A stretch of DNA of 15,208 nucleotides from Gammaproteobacteria bacterium (GTDB taxonomy: Bacteria; Aquificota; Aquificia; Aquificales; QOAS01), in assembly GCA_003972855.1 (NCBI GenBank), contig QOAS01000036.1:1-15208 (forward strand). Direction: 5' to 3'. The translations under genes were made by a program, and so were the position numbers. Under the pieces are notes generated by a model. It was not told the origin of the DNA. It made no database searches and worked only from the letters and a program-made list of their open reading frames with translations. Shown piece after piece: positions 12,592 to 15,208 of the stretch; the stretch's first letter is position 1; each line of letters opens with the position of its first letter.

Positions 12592-14594
12592 GTAATCTCC
12601 TTTAAGAAGGGGGATTTATTTTCTACCGGTTCCAATCCTTTAATTACGGAAACAAACTCTTCCCATCCTTTACCGCCGAAGAAGTAACCGTTCTTTCTCA
12701 CCACATAGGTGTTTTTCAAAACTTTTATCTCCAATCGGGGTTCCCTTAAGTTTTCGGTTTCCTTTAATTCTCCCTCTACTTTGGCGGAGAAAACCTTTTC
12801 CCCGTTTGAGTTCCAAATGCAAAGATTCCCTTTTTCGGTGTATACCAAAACGTTTCCTCCAAAGGTGGCAATTCCGACCGCCTTCTCGGAAGGGTTAAGC
12901 GTGAGTTCGTTTACACCTTCGGAGGAGAAAGTTTCTTCCCTTTCCAACCTAACGGTTTGAACTTTTCCGTCTTTTCTTCCTATGTAGAGCCTTTCTTTAT
13001 CAACCGCCAAAGCGGTGGGTTGGCTGTCTACCGAGAAGGTTGCCACCAAAGACCAATCGTCGGTTTGATATATGGAAACCTTTCCGTTCCAATCCGCGAT
13101 TGCCAAAAACTTTCCACCTTCAAAGGGTAGAACCCTCCAAATTCTGTCTTCCGAGGTTTCTATTATTTTTTCCACTTCTCCGCTTTGGATGTTCCAAAGG
13201 AGTGCCTTTCCGTCCCATCCAGCGGAGACCAAATTTTCACCCACAAAGTTTAAGTCCGCTATTAACCCCTCGTGGTAGGAGAGAACCTTTTGAACGCTCC
13301 AATTTTCGGTTTCTACCAAGTATATATCGCCACCCGCACCGACCGCGAGGTATTTTCCGTCGGGGGAGAATTTAAGGGCGGTTATACCCTCCGCTGGAAG
13401 TTCCAAATCTTTAACCATTTCCCAATTTTCGGTATTCCAAACGTTTACATCTCTACCCTCTCCCCCGGAGGCTATGTATTTTCCGTCGGGCGAATAGTCA
13501 AGAGCCATTGCGTCTATGAAATATCCTTCCAAAATCCTTATCGGTTGCAAAGTGTTCAAATCCCAAACGGAGACCAAGTTTTGGGTGTGGGAAAGGGCAA
13601 TTTCTTCCTTAACGGGGTTTTTTCTCACCCTGTAAGTGTGGGTTACGGGGAGGTTGAGCTTGTTTTCTACCTTTCCGCTTTCCAAATCCAAAATAATCGG
13701 AGGGGAACCATCAACTCCAAGCAAAAGTCGGTTTTTTAATGGCAAAATATCGTTTACGGAATAACCGACTTCGTAAATTTCTCCTTTTTCAAAGGAAACT
13801 TTGGTTTCTTTCCTCTCTCCGGTGAGGAGGAATATTTTTCCATCTTTGATTTTTACCAATTTCTTTTCAACCGCAACGGTATCAGTTTCCCCGCTTTCCA
13901 CTTGCGAGGGAGCTATGGGGTCCGCGGGTCCGAAAATTATCTCCCCACCCTTTAAGTCCAAACTCTGTTTTATTGCGATATCTCCAACCCTCTTAAAGAG
14001 GTAGAGGTTTTTCTCCTCCAATTTGAGGGCGGTTACGGGTTTCTCCATTTCCAAACTTTTAACGAGTTTTCCACTGGGTAGGTAATAAACATTTAGTTTT
14101 GAACCTACCGCGTAAAAGAGATGCCATTTGTAAACCTCGTATGCTGGGAATTTACCGAAATCCTCCCCTATTTCTCCGATGAAGTGAAACTTACCTTCTT
14201 GGTATTTCCATATCCTTACTTTTCCATCGTTCCCACCGGCTATCAAAAGGGGATTTCTCCATTTAAAACCCCTGTAAATGGCGGACGAGGGAAAGGAAAA
14301 GGAAACCCTATACTCGGTAAAATAGGGATACTTTTTTAAAACACTTAAAAGTTGGGGATTAATTTCTAAAATTTCTTCCAACTCTCCCCGTTTGCTCTTG
14401 AAGAAAATGTAATCCCTCAAAAAGGCGTGAAATTTTCTGATGAGCTTATGGTGGTCATCAATTCCGAGTTCCAACGCCTTTAATTCCAAAAATAAATTTA
14501 ATTTTTGGGGTTGGTTATAATACTTAATCAGAAGCTCTTGGTATATGTCAAAAAATTTCTTCTCCTCCTCGGAGAAAGAGAAAGTCTTTTGCAT
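12564..14594 (-). CDS. WD40/beta-propeller repeat protein with helical N-terminal domain
   Basis: A 676-residue protein without signal peptide or membrane segment, so probably cytoplasmic. Residues 1-110 are helical and charged (EEEKKFFDIYQELLIKYYNQ) with no domain I recognise. From about 112 onward WD40-like blades appear: LLIAGGNDGKVRIWK (116-130), SVWDLNTLQPIRIL (342-355), LDYSPDGKYIASGGEGRDVNVW (365-386, central SPDGKYIASGG), ALKFSPDGKYLAVGAGG (406-422), LVSAGWDGKALLWN (455-468), AIADWNGKVSIYQ and LCIWNSNGEKVF. The spacing suggests one or two propellers. The last 65 residues are a non-propeller tail. Such proteins are usually binding scaffolds; no partner is implied by context. GGGGGA about seven bases before ATG is a fair ribosome binding site. 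Confidence 0.85.
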   Translation of the reverse strand: MQKTFSFSEEEKKFFDIYQELLIKYYNQPQKLNLFLELKALELGIDDHHKLIRKFHAFLRDYIFFKSKRGELEEILEINPQLLSVLKKYPYFTEYRVSFSFPSSAIYRGFKWRNPLLIAGGNDGKVRIWKYQEGKFHFIGEIGEDFGKFPAYEVYKWHLFYAVGSKLNVYYLPSGKLVKSLEMEKPVTALKLEEKNLYLFKRVGDIAIKQSLDLKGGEIIFGPADPIAPSQVESGETDTVAVEKKLVKIKDGKIFLLTGERKETKVSFEKGEIYEVGYSVNDILPLKNRLLLGVDGSPPIILDLESGKVENKLNLPVTHTYRVRKNPVKEEIALSHTQNLVSVWDLNTLQPIRILEGYFIDAMALDYSPDGKYIASGGEGRDVNVWNTENWEMVKDLELPAEGITALKFSPDGKYLAVGAGGDIYLVETENWSVQKVLSYHEGLIADLNFVGENLVSAGWDGKALLWNIQSGEVEKIIETSEDRIWRVLPFEGGKFLAIADWNGKVSIYQTDDWSLVATFSVDSQPTALAVDKERLYIGRKDGKVQTVRLEREETFSSEGVNELTLNPSEKAVGIATFGGNVLVYTEKGNLCIWNSNGEKVFSAKVEGELKETENLREPRLEIKVLKNTYVVRKNGYFFGGKGWEEFVSVIKGLEPVENKSPFLKEITKRELLEEL

Positions 14595-14636
14595 TTATAA
14601 TCCCCCTTGTGTAAAAGAAGTCTGTCCGATAAAAAA

Positions 14637-14642
14637 ATTATA
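14637..14642 (-). promoter_or_regulatory. Possible -10 box for the WD40 gene
   Basis: On the minus strand this reads TATAAT, followed by a T-rich stretch, 43 bases before the WD40 start. It would give a leader of about 35 bases holding the GGGGGA ribosome binding site. No good -35 hexamer is found at 16-18 bases, so support is moderate at best. Confidence 0.35.
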
Positions 14643-14677
14643 TCTAACCAAAAGTAGCAAGTTTTGGGAGGAAGTGG

Positions 14678-15082
14678 GTGAACAAACCTTGTTTAAAAAT
14701 AGGTTTAACGGGAAATTTGGGGACGGGAAAATCCACCGTAGCCAAACTAATGGAAAAATACGGCGCAAAGGTTTTAGATGCGGATAAAGTGGTTCACCAA
14801 CTTTTGGAGAGGGAAAATGTAAAAGAAAAACTACTCCAAAAGTTTGGAAAAGAAATTCTAACCCCCGAAGGAAAGGTTGATAGAAGGAAAATTGCGGAGA
14901 AGGTATTTAGAAATAGACGACTCCTAAAGTGGTTAGAGGAACTTTTACACCCCCTTGTGTATGAGGAGTATGAGAAGTTTTGTTCCCGCGAAGGTGGTAT
15001 ATGCGTCTTGGAAGCCACTTTGATTTTTGAAAATAAAAACCAAAACAGGTTTCATTACACCGTTTTGGTATACGCCCCAAAT
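14678..15082 (+). pseudogene. coaE: Dephospho-CoA kinase, 3' end replaced at a junction
   Basis: The final enzyme of coenzyme A synthesis, phosphorylating the ribose of dephospho-CoA. A GTG start at 14678 is supported by GGGAGG six bases upstream and by the family N-terminus LKIGLTGNLGTGKST (6-20, P-loop). DADKVVHQLL (35-44), HPLVYEEYEKF (91-101) and ICVLEATLIFENK (108-120) are typical. Family resemblance continues to TVLVYAP (128-134) and then stops. The frame reads a further 14 residues of unrelated sequence to a stop at 15122-15124, giving 148 residues against about 200 expected. The missing part includes the C-terminal R-rich lid region. The loss coincides with the start of foreign-looking sequence, so this is more probably a chimeric join than natural decay. 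Confidence 0.85.
15063..15080. other. Junction between coaE and an unrelated gene, with shared bases
   Basis: About 17 bases (TTTTGGTATACGCCCCA) make family-consistent sense both as coaE on the plus strand (LVYAP) and as the metallo-beta-lactamase on the minus strand (LGRIPK). Left of it only coaE is sensible; right of it only the other gene is. This is what a join through a short shared word leaves behind. Confidence 0.65.
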
Positions 15083-15208
15083 GGTCTGCGTGTGCATGGG
15101 TTAAAATCAAAATATCAATACTAGCTGGATCATAGACAAAATTGTCATCATCAATACAAACAACATGTTTACACCACGTTTTATCGGGATAAATCTTTTG
15201 TTGTATAT
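15063..15208 (-). CDS. Fragment of a metallo-beta-lactamase-fold protein (RNA-processing type), both ends missing
   Basis: Read on the minus strand from the window edge, an open frame encodes DDDNFVYDPASIDILILTHA then HADHLGRIPK. DPASIDILILTHAHADHLGRIP matches the metal-binding HxHxDH motif and its flanks in the CPSF/Ysh1/RNase J-like beta-CASP group of metallo-beta-lactamases. After GRIPK the frame runs antisense into coaE and loses meaning, so its 3' part is missing; the start lies outside the window. Sequence from about 15083 is more AT-rich than the rest and uses CCA proline codons rarely seen elsewhere here, suggesting a different source molecule. The exact subfamily cannot be fixed from about 45 residues. 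Confidence 0.65.

Noticed and set aside
13272..13739. Plus-strand open frame of 155 codons opposite the WD40 gene
   Set aside because: It is antisense to a frame with clear SPDGKY repeats and shows no family features of its own.
14596..14601. TATAAT as a plus-strand -10 box for coaE
   Set aside because: No -35 is present at the right distance, and the hexamer abuts the WD40 start codon, where AT-rich leader sequence explains it.
14907..15062. Continuation of the metallo-beta-lactamase frame into coaE antisense
   Set aside because: After GRIPK the translation no longer resembles the family and lies antisense to a convincing coaE, so the open frame is a by-product of the join.

Overview
The window looks like a chromosomal contig from a thermophilic bacterium with a compact genome. 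Genes are short and packed end to end, lysine- and glutamate-rich, and functionally unrelated genes sit side by side. A lone atpC, a DUF507 protein and scattered biosynthetic genes resemble Aquificota (Aquifex-like) genomes. That placement is a guess from gene style, not a computed one.

Layout. Positions 1-156 are the trailer end of a CRISPR array: the last bases of one repeat, a spacer, a full repeat, a second spacer and a degenerate final repeat. Immediately downstream on the same strand are a complete HepT/MntA (HEPN/minimal nucleotidyltransferase) toxin-antitoxin pair (158-875), the crRNA-processing nuclease cas6 (887-1660), moaE (1642-2049, overlapping cas6) and an unrecognised 161-residue gene (2100-2585). 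A convergent class IV aminotransferase/aminodeoxychorismate lyase (pabC-like, 2550-3251, minus) follows. Then come a plus-strand run of atpC, a DUF507 gene, a cysteine-rich PilW-like prepilin and a YjbQ/UPF0047 gene (3281-5838). The minus strand carries DUF2892 membrane protein - folE - dapA - argD, transcribed from 8905 down to 5851. Divergent from it are ispF and a short CinA-like gene (8947-10322). Next are dapB and acyP on the minus strand (11435 down to 10319), prfB on the plus strand (11450-12562), a large WD40-type protein on the minus strand (14594 down to 12564), and a broken coaE on the plus strand (14678 to about 15080).

Functions. Most genes are housekeeping: folate (folE, pabC-like), diaminopimelate/lysine (dapA, dapB), arginine (argD), isoprenoids (ispF), molybdopterin (moaE), coenzyme A (coaE), ATP synthase (atpC) and translation termination (prfB). 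The accessory part is the left end, where a CRISPR trailer, a HepT/MntA module and cas6 lie in one direction with no clear terminator between them. Cas6 could therefore cut the same transcript that encodes it.

The right end is not continuous with the rest. coaE loses its family sequence at about 15080, and from there to the edge the minus strand reads as part of a metallo-beta-lactamase-fold protein with a THAHADH motif. The join lies in about 17 bases that fit both genes, so it is either a chimeric assembly join or a real rearrangement. There is no gene-free stretch longer than 300 bases, and I saw no tRNA, rRNA or insertion sequence.
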